Counted from the stretch's first letter, positions 1 to 10,850 are shown. The stretch: DNA of 64,000 nucleotides from Chaunax sp. Z400 (GCA_037577475.1 CM075202.1:23817729-23881728), one strand, 5' to 3'. The notes: generated by a model from the letters alone, not told the origin. A program made the numbers and translations.

Positions 1-558
1 TGAACTAAATGGCGTCGTTTTTTTATTTGTTATTTGTTCAATTTCTTTTTTACAAAGGTATCTTCTTTTCAATAATATTGCAGCGTGCGTCCTTGTGTTT
101 GGGATCTTAGTCAGCTGGGGACTGAATAGGCTCTTGGCCAATCACAGGGAACCTGACAGAGCGTAACCGAGTGTAACATTCGGCCTCGTGATTGGCACAG
201 CAGCGATAGGGGCGGGTCCTCCTCTTTGTGTACAGGAGGCTTGGAGGGACAGGTCTAGGCTAGTCTCGTGCTGTGAATGAACCAGTGCCCAGCTTGAGAG
301 AACTCCTGTGTGTCGCTGAATGTGTACATTGCTGACTGAAAGATAACTTCTTCTGCCTCCATTTATGCGTTCGCTACAATATGTTGGATTCATGTTAATG
401 TGTATTTAAAGACATTTAAATTTGTGGAAAAAAATTTAAAAAAATATTTTTTTAATTTTAATTAAAAATTAAAAATATATATTAAAAAATTTCGTGACCC
501 CCCCTGCAGTACCTCCGCGGACCCCTAGGTGTCGCGGACCCCCTGTTGACGACCTCTG
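1..558. mobile_element. hAT-like DNA transposon, one end only
   Basis: The stretch ends at 558 with GTTGACGACCTCTG, which read inward from the end is CAGAGGTCGTCAAC, the CAG-start form usual for hAT terminal repeats. Just inside are repeated GC-rich blocks about the word GCGGACCCC, then an AT-rich segment at 400-490. The eight bases at 559-566 (CTATAGAA) would be the target-site duplication, but the other end lies outside the window, so this cannot be tested here. No transposase is visible; an open frame of about 80 codons at 142-393 looks like chance. Assignment to hAT is inference from the terminus. Confidence 0.35.
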
Positions 559-2990
559 CTATAGAACAACAGTTCAGTCAGGACCACTTTATTCAAAAAT
601 AGGTAATTTTATTGGTATGCAGTAACTTATATTTGGCAGTATGACTCTGTTCTGGGACCTCCCTGCCCTTCCATGAGCCTAAGAGGAAAGGCTAAAGCAG
701 GGAGAGCAGCCACAGAGACCCCCAAAACAACCATGCCAGGATAACCTCCTGCTTTTCATGTGCTTACATGTAATGATGGGTGGAGCAGCTGTGGAGTAAA
801 ATGACCTGCAGAGAGGCTAATTAAATCTACACAGAATTGATGATTTAATGTAACATGAGATGATAGAACACTTGAGCAGCTATGCTACTACATATATGGT
901 ATAGCCAGCAGTTCACAGGGCACTAATAGCTTTTGGGCATCAAGGATGGCTTTAGCCTCCACCCAGAGGTAGTGTCCGTAGGTGGATGGTGACAGCTATG
1001 GTTGCTGCAGTTGCATTCTCCTATGCGAGAATGAGCTGTGTTGCATTCTAGTGAGAGCCCACAGGATTGATATACTGTAGGGGGTGAAGGCAAGAGGCAA
1101 ACGCAACACAAGACATTGGACTTCCTTCCTCTGTGGCAGAATGAGGCTCCTATTGGCTGGCATGAGGTCGGTTTCTCAGATAGCGGGTCATAGAGACAGA
1201 GACAAGAGCAGAATTAGTTTCAGAAATTAATAATGACGTTCCTTCCCTATCTCTACCAGTCTTTGAGTGTTTTAGAAACTAGTGCAGTGCCTGTTTGAAT
1301 GTGTCTCAACACATGTCAGTAACATCATATCCCACGCATAGCTGAACAATGATCTGAAGTCTATGTGCCGCAGTGCTCGGCTTACATCTGTAGTGTTTCC
1401 ACTGCCCTAATGCATCTGCTCGCACTTTGCACGGCTATTTTTAGTCATGTTAGCATCAGCAAAGGTGATCTGCAATGAGATTAAATGTAGCAGTAGGTGG
1501 CTAATCTCTGGGGTCATGCACAGGTTTTCCAGATATCAACAGCAAAGCCAACTGCAGTCAGTGGTTCTAATGTTAGTGATGCTATATCCAGCAGCTAACG
1601 GCTCAGTTTTTCTCCATTTATGTACCAAAACAGACACATCTCTTTCAAATGTTGGGGCAGCAAAATGTCAAAATTCACCTCACTTTTCTTCTTCATTGTT
1701 TCCATACATATTGTCGTGCCTTGCTTGAATTGTAGCTACACTGCCCTCACCAATCCGGTGGTATGCTCCATTGACCTGTTTATTCTATGAATGCATTCAT
1801 GTTGAATGTGTTACAAAACCAAACTGACAGACAGTCAGTCAGTCAGTCAGACAGACAGTCAGGCAGACTGAGATTATTCATATTTTATAATGACAGAGAG
1901 AAATGGTGAGGGTTAAATGTAACATCAGCTATAGTGAGTTCATGTGAAGGATCAACAATCCTCTGCGTGTATCCTCTAAGAAATCATAAAGCTGTGAGGA
2001 ACCAAAACAAACATCACTCAAATATGTTATCATATCCTGTAAGAGTGGGAGACTGAAAGGAGACCATATTGTTGCCTTGTGGTTTCTCTCTCTTGAAGCT
2101 GTTAAGCAGGAGTGTTTATTTAGATGGGTGTTCAAGCAGGCTGTTGTTGGATGGATCTAAACAGCACAGATTAAATTGAAAACCAGTCCTTTAATGGAGG
2201 AAGGCTGCATCTTGCGGGATTAAAACAGTGACCATAAAGGCAGTTATGGAGGAAATATTTACAAGCAAATAGGAACAGAGAAGGTGGCACAAAATGAGGT
2301 GAAGTAAGACCATGCGGAGTCGTACATTTAATGTTGACTTGGCTAAGCCAGATCGCATGTGAGATGCATAGTTGAGTCTATTCTAGCAAAGACAGACAAG
2401 ACAGGCTGAATGGCGCTGCCTCCGGACACAGTTCCAAAATTTCTGAGATTCAAATCGGGACAAGGAATCAGCTATCTTGTTATCCAAGTCTGGAGTACGA
2501 GCTGCTCAAATAAAGTGTAATGAAGCACAGCAAAGGGCCTCTGAAAGAGTATCAAATATTTGGGCTGATGACAGACGAGGATGGGCCAAACGGAGAAATG
2601 CATCTTATCTCTCCATTTAACGCAGAGGAGATGCTGTTGTGAAGGGTGTAAAGACATTTCTTGAAAGCATCTGTAATATCAACCATAGCAAGCTGCTTCT
2701 TAATTAACTTAATGCATCATCAACCGAGGCATAAAACAAGGATAATGGTGGCTATAAATGCTTGAGCTTCGTCATAATGGGGAGCAGACAATTCAAAAAT
2801 AGGCATTTCCAGAATATTTATTTTAGGTAGCTATACCTATAGGGTTAATGAGGGTTAATGTGAGTTAGGACAGGGTGATTTATCCAATGGACCAATCATG
2901 AATGCTTTCTTGACCTCTTTCTCACAATACGCCAAACTCTTGCCTTTGAGCACAGCGAAATTACTAAATTGATGTCATTACCTGAGAGGA
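559..2990. other. Noncoding, probably kcnk10 intron
   Basis: I see no gene, RNA or recognisable mobile element. The only structure is the short tetranucleotide tract listed separately. The stretch lies downstream of kcnk10 exon 2 on that gene's strand, so it is likely intronic. I looked for the next kcnk10 exon (rest of the extracellular cap and first pore loop) on the minus strand and did not find it. Confidence 0.5.
1826..1871. repeat. Imperfect (CAGT/CAGA)n tetranucleotide tract
   Basis: About 46 bases of alternating CAGT and CAGA units with a few substitutions. An ordinary microsatellite with no coding context. Confidence 0.8.
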
Positions 2991-3967
2991 TCTGGCTTCT
3001 CAGACTCAGAGAATCCAGCAGCAGCATGGAAGAAAAGGACACAGGTGGAGATTGGGACTGCATTTCCCAGCTTTCTCCATGGTATTGTGATGCCTCGAAG
3101 GCTTTGGTGTGATTTCATCATTCGGCATTATGGCTGATGAGGACGCGTGGAAGGAGGTAAACATGCCGGCTGTGCCAAAATACACGGACTTGTACAGGGT
3201 GCTGGACCAGGTTCCAGGGATTGGATCCTGGAGAGCGGTGACTGGATGTTGGTCAAAGATGACAGGATGGGGTCGTCCTCCAGGACCGTGGAGCTGCCGA
3301 GGCTGGTGCTAATGCTCTTTAGATGGCATATCGGCAACCCAGAGCTAAAACAGCAGATTTGTGGGAGCCGTTTCTCTGTCTGTATGGCTTTCCTGGGAAC
3401 AGAGGAGTTGACATTGTCCGCAAAGGGGGGGGGGGGGGGGGGGGGGGGGGTTCAGCACGAATGTCCCACGTAGAAAGCAAAAGTTCTTCATGGGGGACTC
3501 CGAATGGAGTCGTGACAGTGTTTTGAAACAAGACCTCCCGGAGCCTGGACACTTGGATTCTGTGCTCCCTCCCTAGCCGAATGTTTACTTGTCAGACGAG
3601 AGCTCCGACGGATGGCCAGCTCTCTTCGCAGATGGCTTCCTGTGCTTTGAACAGTTGCGGTGACTCCATGACGCCGTCGATTTGCCGTGGATCCTCATCA
3701 TGGACTGAAGTCGACATAACGAGCACCACAGACAGCTTGGTCTTTCTCATACAGGAGCTTACCAACGGCTTGCAGAGGAAGCAGAAAGGGAGACAGGGTA
3801 AAGTGGATTAAGTAACGCGCCCTGTATGAAATTAGCCAATTGGATGCGTAGAAGGGAATCAGCTGAGCTATCATCTGATTGTGGGCTGGTTTAGAGATTA
3901 GCTGCTATCAGCTGATCTAGCTGAGAATGACAGCCGTGCTTGACACCATGGCCTGCCTGAATAGACC
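2991..3967. other. Unrecognised segment with poly-G run
   Basis: Several overlapping open frames of 60-108 codons occur on both strands at 3,109-3,811, but none shows a domain I recognise and all are interrupted or run through the poly-G tract at 3,425-3,450. The stretch is richer in G and C than its surroundings and immediately precedes the Harbinger transposase remnant, so it may belong to the 5' part of that element or to another decayed mobile element. I cannot tell which. Confidence 0.3.
3425..3450. repeat. Poly-G run of 26 bases
   Basis: An uninterrupted run of 26 G. Such runs can form G-quadruplexes and are hard to sequence, so the length is uncertain. Confidence 0.9.
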
Positions 3968-4514
3968 GGTTTCTCAAATGTAATCGGTGCTATTGACTGC
4001 ACGCATGTTGCTATAAGGGCCCTGAGTGAAAATGAATTTGCGTTCGTCAATCGCAAACATTTTCATTCAATCAATGTCCAGATCATATGTGATGCCGACA
4101 TGTTACTCACAGATGTAGTCGTTCGGTGGCCTGGGTCAACCCACGACTCATTTATATTGAGACACAGTGTTGGGCGTAACCTTGATGCTGGAGCTGTGCA
4201 TGATGGATGGCTTATAGGTAATAATAATCCACGTAAAAATCCTAGAAAGCCAGGCTCGCGCTGTTGTGGGGCGCACCATCGGGCTCCTGAAGGGCAGATG
4301 GCGATGTCTTGATGCCTCAGGAGGAATTCTGCTATGCAAGCCCGGAAAAGTGTGTGAGGGTGCTGTGCTTCACAACGTGGCACAGATGAAGAATGTGCCA
4401 TTACCCCCTGACGCAGATGGTCGTGTTGAACCGGACCCCGACCCCTTTCCCCAAACGTTTGAGGAAAACTCTGGTGCTATGCTCAAGCATGTTAATGTGA
4501 TGCATTCGTTGTAA
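3968..4514 (+). pseudogene. Harbinger (HARBI1-like) transposase remnant
   Basis: The frame from 3,968 reads G-F-S-N-V-I-G-A-I-D-C-T-H-V, the start of the DDE catalytic core of PIF/Harbinger transposases, where the D of GAIDCTH is the first catalytic residue. It continues to the family signature RWPGSTHDSF near 4,130, whose D is the second. The frame then shifts by one base, and coding resumes as RTIGLLKGRW (from about 4,270) and AVLHNVAQ (from about 4,360), the family's C-terminal blocks. The part between IGN (about 4,220) and the RTIGLL block is shortened, removing the third acidic catalytic region, and the N-terminal helix-turn-helix part is absent. The protein would normally cut and join the transposon ends together with the Myb-like partner found at 8,189-8,901. 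Broken and inactive. Confidence 0.85.
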
Positions 4515-4559
4515 AAACACGACAAGAAGTATGGAAATGACACTATTTATTGGCCAGAT

Positions 4560-7500
4560 GTTTTAGTGAAGTGCTAATTTCACCCAACACATTTTTATGT
4601 GACATCCTCAATGGCAGGATTTAACCCACAGTACAATGAGCAGCATCAATCCTGAGGCCGAAAATATTTCAAGCACAACATCAGAGAATTTGGAACCAAG
4701 CCACTTGCAACCTGCTTTGGAGAAGAACATGCCAGGCCATAGACCTCATGTGAAATGGCCAAAGTCCAGCAGCAAAAAAGAGTGGGTAACAATTGATGCA
4801 GACCTGATCAAGATCCTGGACGGCATCAAAGGAACAGTGGAGAAGAAGCTGGAGAAAATGGGAGATTTGATTTACTCCTATGCAGCCGAAAAGTTCGGAA
4901 CAAAAGAAACAGGAAAGAAGGACATGACACCAACAATCGCTCCCAAATCGAGAAGGCAGAAAGAAATTGAACGCCTTGTCAAAGAAAGAAGGGTCTTGAG
5001 GAAGCAATGGAAAAGAGCCTCAGCGGAGGAAAAAGTGGGCATTGACCTCCTGCAAACAGACCTGAAGGGACGCCTGGGAAAACTGCGAAGAGCCGAAAAC
5101 CTCAGGACTCAACGCAAAAAGAAGGAAAAGGCGAGAATATCCTTCTACAAGGATCCCTTCAGATTTGTGAAAGGTCTCTTCACAAAGGAAAAGAGCGGGT
5201 CACTTAAGGTGCCAAAGACGGAGTTGGAAGACCACCTGAAAGCAACCCACACAGACAGCCAAAGATTTGAACAGAGGGAGATACCATCAGACATGCCACC
5301 AATTCCTCAACCTGAACACCAGCTGGAGGACAGTCCTCCAAGGTGGAGTGAGATCGAGGAAGCAGTGAGGAAGGCAAGGGCAGCCTCGGCTCCAGGACCA
5401 AATGGAGTCCCATACCGGCTGTATAAAAACTCCCCAAAAATCCTACGTTTTCTGTGGAGGCAAATGAAGGTGATGTGGACGAAGCAAACCATCCCAAAAG
5501 CATGGCGAAGAGCTGGGGGAGTGGTAATCCCCAAGGAGAAGGATGCCTCAAACATCGATCAATTCCGGCAGATCAACCTGTTGAATGTTGAAGGGAAGCT
5601 ATTCTTTAGCATCGTTGCTAAAAGGATGACAACGTACCTGAAGCAAAACAACCTGATTGACACGTCCGTGCAGAAAGCCGGAATACCTGGTTTTTCAGGA
5701 TGCTTGGAGCATACAAGCATGATATGGCACCAAATCCAGGCTGCCAAAAGGGAAGGAAGAGACCTGCACGTCTTATTCCTGGACCTAGCCAACGCTTTCG
5801 GATCCGTCCCCCATTCTCTCATTTGGACAGCCTTCAATTTCTTCCACATCCCAGATACCATCACAAACCTGGTGAGAAACTACTTCCATGATCTGCAATT
5901 CTGTGTCAAAACAACAGAATACATAACATCATGGCAATCGTTGGAAGTGGGAATAATGGCTGGATGTACCATCTCCCCTCTAGCCTTCACCATGGCTATG
6001 GAAGTGATCATCCGAGCTTCCAAATGGGTTGTGGGTGGAGAACGGCTGAAGTGTGGACAACGTCTACCTCCCATTCGTGCCTACATGGATGACATGACCA
6101 CCTTGACCTCAACCGTCGCATGCACCAAACATCTACTGGGAAAGCTTCATGACAATATTAAATGGGCACGGATGAAGCTCAAACCCAGTAAATCCAGGAG
6201 CATATCCATCGTCAAGGGGAAACTCGTGGACCAGAGGTTCCACATTGAAGATACACCAATTCCATTGGTGTCAGAACTGCCAGTCAAGAGCCTAGGGCGA
6301 CTGTACAACGCGAGCCTGAAAGACTCAGACCAGAGTGATCAGCTCAAGGAAGAAACCATCAAAGGCCTTGCCAGTATAGACAAGACCTTGCTTCCTGGCA
6401 AGTTGAAACTGTGGTGCCTGCAGTTTGGTTTGTTCCCCCGCCTGATGTGGCCGCTGACAGTTTATGAGATCCCCATGACTAAAGTCGAGAAGCTGGAGAG
6501 AACAGTCAGTTCATACATCAAGAAGTGGCTTGGCCTCCCACGTTGCCTCAGCAACATCGGCTTGTATGGACACGGTGCCCTGAAACTGCCTGTCTCTAGC
6601 CTCACAGAGGAATACAAATGTACCAAGGTGAGGCTGAACATGACCCTGACTGAGTCTCAAGATGACGTGATCCGAGCGGCTGCTCCCAGAGTGGCAACTG
6701 GGAGGAAATGGATCCCATCAGAGGCCGTACAGCAAGCAAAATCTGCTCTCAGGCATGGAGATATTGTAGGGCAGGTGCAGCATGGAAGAGGTGGGTTTGG
6801 ACTCGGAACAAGTCGACCCACATGGCACAAGGCAACACCAACCCAGAGGAGAAAGCTGGTAGTGGCTCAGATTCGGCAGCAGGAGGAAGCAGACAGATGC
6901 GCAATGGCAGTCGCACAGTCCAAACAGGGCCAGTGGACTAGCTGGGAAAACCTGGAGCATCGCAAGCTCACATGGAGGGATCTTTGGGAAATGGAAGGAA
7001 GCCAAATCAGCTTCATCATCAGAGCCACCTATGATGTTCTTCCCACGCCCAAGAACCTAAACCAGTGGGTTGGAGAAGATCCTTCTTGTGCGCTCTGTCA
7101 AACCCCTGCAACCCTGAGGCATATTCTCACCGGCTGCAAAACCAGTTTGTCCCAAGGCCGCTACACCTGGAGACATAACCAGGTCCTAAGACAACTGGCG
7201 ATCACCCTGGAAGGAAGGAGAACCACCAACAATGCCCTCCCTCCCCCAGTGCCTAGACACTTAAGAACCACCCCTTTCCTAAGAGCAGGTCAACTCCCAG
7301 CAAAACCATCTGCAAGAGTAGAGGCAACCCTTCTGGACTCTGCCCGAGACTGGAGGATGCAGGTTGACCTAGACCAGAAACTCATCTTTCCGCCTGAAAT
7401 TGTTACAACTAACCTCAGGCCAGACCTGGTCATGTGGTCAACCTCTCAGAAGTCTGTGTTCATTGTAGAACTAACTGTACCATGGGAGGCAGCAGTTGGT

Positions 7501-8180
7501 GAAGCATACGAACGCAAACGACTGAAGTACACGGACATAGCAGCCGAGGCAGAACAACGCGGCTGGCGTGCCCAGGTGCTTCCAGTGGAGGTGGGGTGTA
7601 GAGGTTTTGTTGCCACTTCCACAACCAAGCTTCTTAAGGGAATGGGAGTGCGAGGGCAGGCCTTCCGACGAGCCATCAAGTCACTGTCAGAGACTGCCGA
7701 ACGAAGCAGCAGATGGCTATGGATCAAGAGAAAGGACCCCAACTGGGCTGCAAAATGACCATCCAGTTGTGACAGGAATTAAGAGTTCTGGAACTGGGAC
7801 CAGGGCACGGGGTGCGTTGATCATGAACTGAGATCAAAGGTACTTGTTAATTAGAAAATGCATAAATTCCTGGTTGCTACGAGCTACAATCTCTGAGAGA
7901 GCTACTACCAGCTTGTAAAATCTAGTCCTACAAGTTCACGCAACCATGGGACACACACCCAGGATTGATCACCCTGGGGTGGGCCTCCCTCAGCGGAGGG
8001 TGTATTGTGATAAATGGCCGAAACACCCGGTGATGCTGGGGTCCACAACTGATGATGTCTCCCAGTGGTAAAGTGAAAGGATGGTAAATTGAAAAGAAGT
8101 CCCCAGTAAAGTTTCTACCTCCACCACACTCAATAACTTAAGTGCTGAAAAATCTAAGGGATTATAATATCTAGTCCTAT
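4560..8180 (+). mobile_element. R2/Hero-like (RLE-type) non-LTR retrotransposon
   Basis: A retrotransposon with one long ORF (4,636-7,758), a short 5' leader and a 3' untranslated region of about 420 bases. The 3' part contains a potential hairpin: GGGTGT near 7,999 can pair with ACACCC near 8,024. R2-type reverse transcriptases recognise structured 3' RNA, so this is a candidate binding structure (inference). There is no poly-A tail, as expected for this class. Outer boundaries are approximate; a similar string (ATCTAGTCCTA) occurs at about 7,918 and 8,169, but I cannot show it is a target duplication. The element sits between the two convergent Harbinger genes. Confidence 0.7.
4636..7758 (+). 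CDS. Retrotransposon polyprotein: reverse transcriptase plus restriction-like endonuclease
   Basis: Single uninterrupted ORF of 1,040 residues. Residues 1-200 are lysine-rich and charged, with no CCHH zinc finger like that at the R2 N terminus. The reverse transcriptase shows motif A FLDLANAF with D383, the GIMAGCTISP block at 439-448, and the active site YMDD at 483-486. After the thumb comes a zinc knuckle C818-X2-C821-X7-H829-X4-C834, the spacing found in R2-type elements, then a PD-(D/E)XK-like endonuclease with R928-P929-D930 and E945, and a KRLKYTD block near 970. Such proteins nick a target site and reverse-transcribe their own RNA onto it. The gene order and missing N-terminal finger fit the Hero clade best, with NeSL or R2 relatives as alternatives. 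An intact ORF among otherwise broken elements suggests recent arrival. Start chosen as the first ATG of the open frame. Confidence 0.88.
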   Translation: MSSINPEAENISSTTSENLEPSHLQPALEKNMPGHRPHVKWPKSSSKKEWVTIDADLIKILDGIKGTVEKKLEKMGDLIYSYAAEKFGTKETGKKDMTPTIAPKSRRQKEIERLVKERRVLRKQWKRASAEEKVGIDLLQTDLKGRLGKLRRAENLRTQRKKKEKARISFYKDPFRFVKGLFTKEKSGSLKVPKTELEDHLKATHTDSQRFEQREIPSDMPPIPQPEHQLEDSPPRWSEIEEAVRKARAASAPGPNGVPYRLYKNSPKILRFLWRQMKVMWTKQTIPKAWRRAGGVVIPKEKDASNIDQFRQINLLNVEGKLFFSIVAKRMTTYLKQNNLIDTSVQKAGIPGFSGCLEHTSMIWHQIQAAKREGRDLHVLFLDLANAFGSVPHSLIWTAFNFFHIPDTITNLVRNYFHDLQFCVKTTEYITSWQSLEVGIMAGCTISPLAFTMAMEVIIRASKWVVGGERLKCGQRLPPIRAYMDDMTTLTSTVACTKHLLGKLHDNIKWARMKLKPSKSRSISIVKGKLVDQRFHIEDTPIPLVSELPVKSLGRLYNASLKDSDQSDQLKEETIKGLASIDKTLLPGKLKLWCLQFGLFPRLMWPLTVYEIPMTKVEKLERTVSSYIKKWLGLPRCLSNIGLYGHGALKLPVSSLTEEYKCTKVRLNMTLTESQDDVIRAAAPRVATGRKWIPSEAVQQAKSALRHGDIVGQVQHGRGGFGLGTSRPTWHKATPTQRRKLVVAQIRQQEEADRCAMAVAQSKQGQWTSWENLEHRKLTWRDLWEMEGSQISFIIRATYDVLPTPKNLNQWVGEDPSCALCQTPATLRHILTGCKTSLSQGRYTWRHNQVLRQLAITLEGRRTTNNALPPPVPRHLRTTPFLRAGQLPAKPSARVEATLLDSARDWRMQVDLDQKLIFPPEIVTTNLRPDLVMWSTSQKSVFIVELTVPWEAAVGEAYERKRLKYTDIAAEAEQRGWRAQVLPVEVGCRGFVATSTTKLLKGMGVRGQAFRRAIKSLSETAERSSRWLWIKRKDPNWAAK

Positions 8181-8188
8181 GAGCTCAA

Positions 8189-8901
8189 CTATTTTCTCGC
8201 AATTCTGTTGCAACTTTGCCTCTGAAGAACAGCCTCTGTGAGGACACGGCCGCTGCTGGAAGGTTGGGGCGCACGTGGTGGAGTGGAGACGCCGGGCGCA
8301 CACCTTTTCTCTGCTGCACCACCACTGACCCCGCTGGAACATGCAGCAACTACAAAAGAGAAACTATTTAGTGAATAAAGTCTTACTTCTTGTAAACAGA
8401 GTCCAATTTTTTGTGTATAAATGTGTTAACACAACCTGAATGTACCTGATTTACACTCGTTTGAAAATGAATACAATCTTCCTACCTGAGTCATGCCATG
8501 CCTGCATGGAATCTGTGTCCCCCTCCGCCTCCGTCACAACTCCACTCAGGAGAGATTCCCCAATTATGCCAGCCAGCTTCTGATCGAATGGCGTGAGCTC
8601 TGGTTTTCCGACTCCATCCCCCGTGGCACACACACTCCGCCGGTGTAACGGGATACGCTTCTTTGCATCGACTTTCAGGTCGGACCACTTCTTTTTGACC
8701 TCAGCCACAGTCCGACTTTCTGAGGCAGCAGCTTTAACGGCTTCGGTCACTTGCTGCCATTGTAGGGCCTTTTTGGCGTTTGTTACAGCAGCAGAGTGTC
8801 CTCCAAATAGTGTTGCTTTTCTTGTTTCCGCCTCTCCGACAAGAACTTCATCTTCACATTGTGTGAAGTTTCTTTTTTGCCCTTCGTTGTGATTTCTCCA
8901 T
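8189..8901 (-). pseudogene. Harbinger Myb/SANT-like DNA-binding protein, two exons, frameshifted
   Basis: Exon A (8,901 to 8,486) encodes the Myb/SANT-like domain carried by Harbinger elements, with the blocks NFTQCEDEVLV, VAEVKKKWSDLKV and LTPFDQKLAGIIG. It ends at a good donor (CTCAG/GTAGGA). Exon B (8,349 to 8,189) follows an acceptor (TTTTGTAG) and continues in the same phase into a serine/proline/alanine-rich tail ending in a stop. In these transposons the Myb protein helps bring the transposase to the terminal repeats. The ATG at 8,899-8,901 is out of frame with the domain by one base: the A-run at about 8,870 has six A where seven would restore the frame, so this copy is dead or uses another start. 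The C-terminal tail may be shortened by the neighbouring retrotransposon. Confidence 0.8.
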
Positions 8902-9167
8902 GATGCTCCTGATTAATTCAGTAATCATTAATATTAATCAGGGGCGTTTCACTGGCTTTTTATAGGCAACTGTGGGCATGCCATGAAGCTCGCACAGGTG
9001 CGCCAAATTTAGAGAAGTTTGTGATTTATAAAGGGAAATCAGCGTATGACGTCAGTGAGCACTGTTTTATAAATCAGAATATTTTTGTGCAAACACAAAT
9101 CGTATGTTTGTCCATACGCCACCTTCTGATGCAAATCCTACGCAGTTTTATAAATGAGGCCCCAGGT

Positions 9168-10400
9168 CTTATTAGGAGAGATGGCATTCATCCCACTTTG
9201 GATGGAGCAGCTCTCATAGCTAGTAATCTGACCAAATGTATTACTGATCCAACATCATGACATCACAGGAGGCGGAGTCTCAGTCCTACATGCCTCTCTG
9301 CATTTCCTTAAGAGTTACCCAGCCAAAACCCCATAAAGACTGTGTCTGTCCCCCTACCAATGAAATTGTTTAAATCAAATACAAGAAGAGGAGTTTCACA
9401 TAAAAATCTGATAAAAATTAACACCATCAGTGAAGTAAAATAACAGGAGAATAAAATATGGACTCCTGAACATTAGATCTCTGGCATCCAAAGCTGTTTC
9501 AGTAAATTACTTAATATCAGAATATGAGATGGATTTATTCTGCCTAACTGAAACCTGGCTACGTCATGAGGAATATGTTAGCTTAAATGAATCCACCCCC
9601 CCACTCACACTAATGCTCACGTTCCTCCAGACAGCGGCCAAGGAGGTGGAGTCAAAGCAGTTTTTAACTCAAGTTTATTAATAAACCCTCATCTTAAACC
9701 TGATTATAACTCATTTAAAGCCTTAGTCTTAATATTACACATCCAGCCTGGAAAAAACAAAAGCCAATTGCATTTGTTATAGTGAACCGCGCTCCTGGTC
9801 CATATACAGACTTTTTAGCTGAATTCTCAGAGTTCCTTTCAAGTTTAAAAGTCATTATTGTGGGTGATTTCAATATTCATGTAGACGTAGAAAATGATAG
9901 TCTCTGCTCTGCATTCATCTCATTAATAGAGTCCATTGGCTTCTGTCAGGGTGTACATAAACCTACTCACCGCTTTAATCACACCCTTGACCTTGTTTTG
10001 ACTTATGGCATCGAAACTGAAGGCTTAATAGTCTTTTCAGAAAACCCTCTTCTGTTGGATCATTATTTAATAACATTTGAATTTGTATTACTCGATTACA
10101 CGATGCTAGAAAAAAGCTTCTACACGAGAAACCTATCTGATGATGCTGTAGTAAAATTTAAAGAAGTGATTCCATCAGTACTAAATTCATCACCATGTCT
10201 GACTATAACGGAGGACTTCTTCACTAATGTCATTCCTTCCCATATTGATCAGGGAGGGACTGATCAGGGGACAGTCCAGGGAGAGCCATCCAGTGATCCC
10301 CAATGCAGCTCCCACAAATCTGCATTGATATTGCTGCAGGCTCACTAAGAGCAACTCTGGACTCCATTGCCCATCTACAAAAGAAGAGTCTCAAACATAG
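9168..10400 (+). pseudogene. L2-clade LINE, endonuclease part, broken
   Basis: The first frame (RRDGIHPTLDGAALI, about 9,174-9,218) resembles the end of the SGNH-type domain in the first ORF of fish L2 elements. The AP endonuclease then appears in pieces: LFCLTETWL near 9,540, VIIVGDFNIHVD near 9,850 and THRFNHTLDLVLTYG near 9,970. Coding is interrupted by frame changes at 9,600-9,780. After DQ at about 10,250, an insert of about 70 bases separates it from the next L2 block (RATLDSIAHLQKK, about 10,348-10,386). The reverse transcriptase is absent. The left edge abuts the Harbinger terminus, so that transposon may have jumped into this LINE. Confidence 0.75.
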
Positions 10401-10639
10401 GAGATTAGCTCAACACTAATAGAGGAGTACTATGGGGGCACAGGCACAGGGGGGCTGGGTTTAAAATACTTAAAAAGGTTCCTTATCAGTTTGTTCCTGC
10501 ATTAAAAGACTGTATTAAAAAAATAAAAACAGGTCATTGGGGCTGTTGTAAAAAGAGTGCTGGATGAAATGATAAAATATTGTCCTTAACACATTCCTCC
10601 CATATTTTATATGCATATACTGTACATATACACTGCACA

Positions 10640-10850
10640 CACCTATATACATAAATATATATAAAGATGAGATAAGAGATGAGATGAGATAAGATAAGAT
10701 GAGGTAAGATGTACGTTATTGTCCCCATGGGGAAATTCTTTCTCTGCATTGACCCATCCCTGAGGAGCAGTGGGTGGCCCTTGTGGTGCCCGGGGAGCAA
10801 ACTAGGGTTCAGTATCTTGCTCAAGGATACTTCAACATGTAGTCTGACTT
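10640..10850 (-). mobile_element. SINE-like repeat, minus strand, 5' truncated
   Basis: On the minus strand it reads ATGTTGAAGTATCCTTGAGC then AAGATACTGAACCC, followed by a tail ending in repeated TTATCTTATC-like units. The same core and tail occur in the minus-strand copy at 56,096-56,287, which also keeps a tRNA-like head. This copy lacks the head. Confidence 0.6.

Larger units (their letters stand above)
3968..9167. mobile_element. Harbinger element split by an R2-like retrotransposon
   Basis: The two halves of one autonomous Harbinger flank the retrotransposon at about 4,560-8,180: transposase on the plus strand, Myb/SANT partner on the minus strand, converging on the insertion. The right end, about 9,131-9,167, carries TTTATAAATGAGGCCCC, a terminal sequence common in fish Harbinger elements; a related end (ATAAATGAGACCCC) occurs at 20,822. 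The left terminal repeat is missing, so the element is truncated on that side. An L2 fragment begins directly after the right end. That the halves are one copy is inferred from gene content, orientation and the terminus. Confidence 0.65.

Noticed and set aside
3109..3552. Possible coding exons around 3.1-3.5 kb
   Set aside because: Several frames on both strands are open because of base composition and the poly-G run; no conserved domain or paired splice sites.
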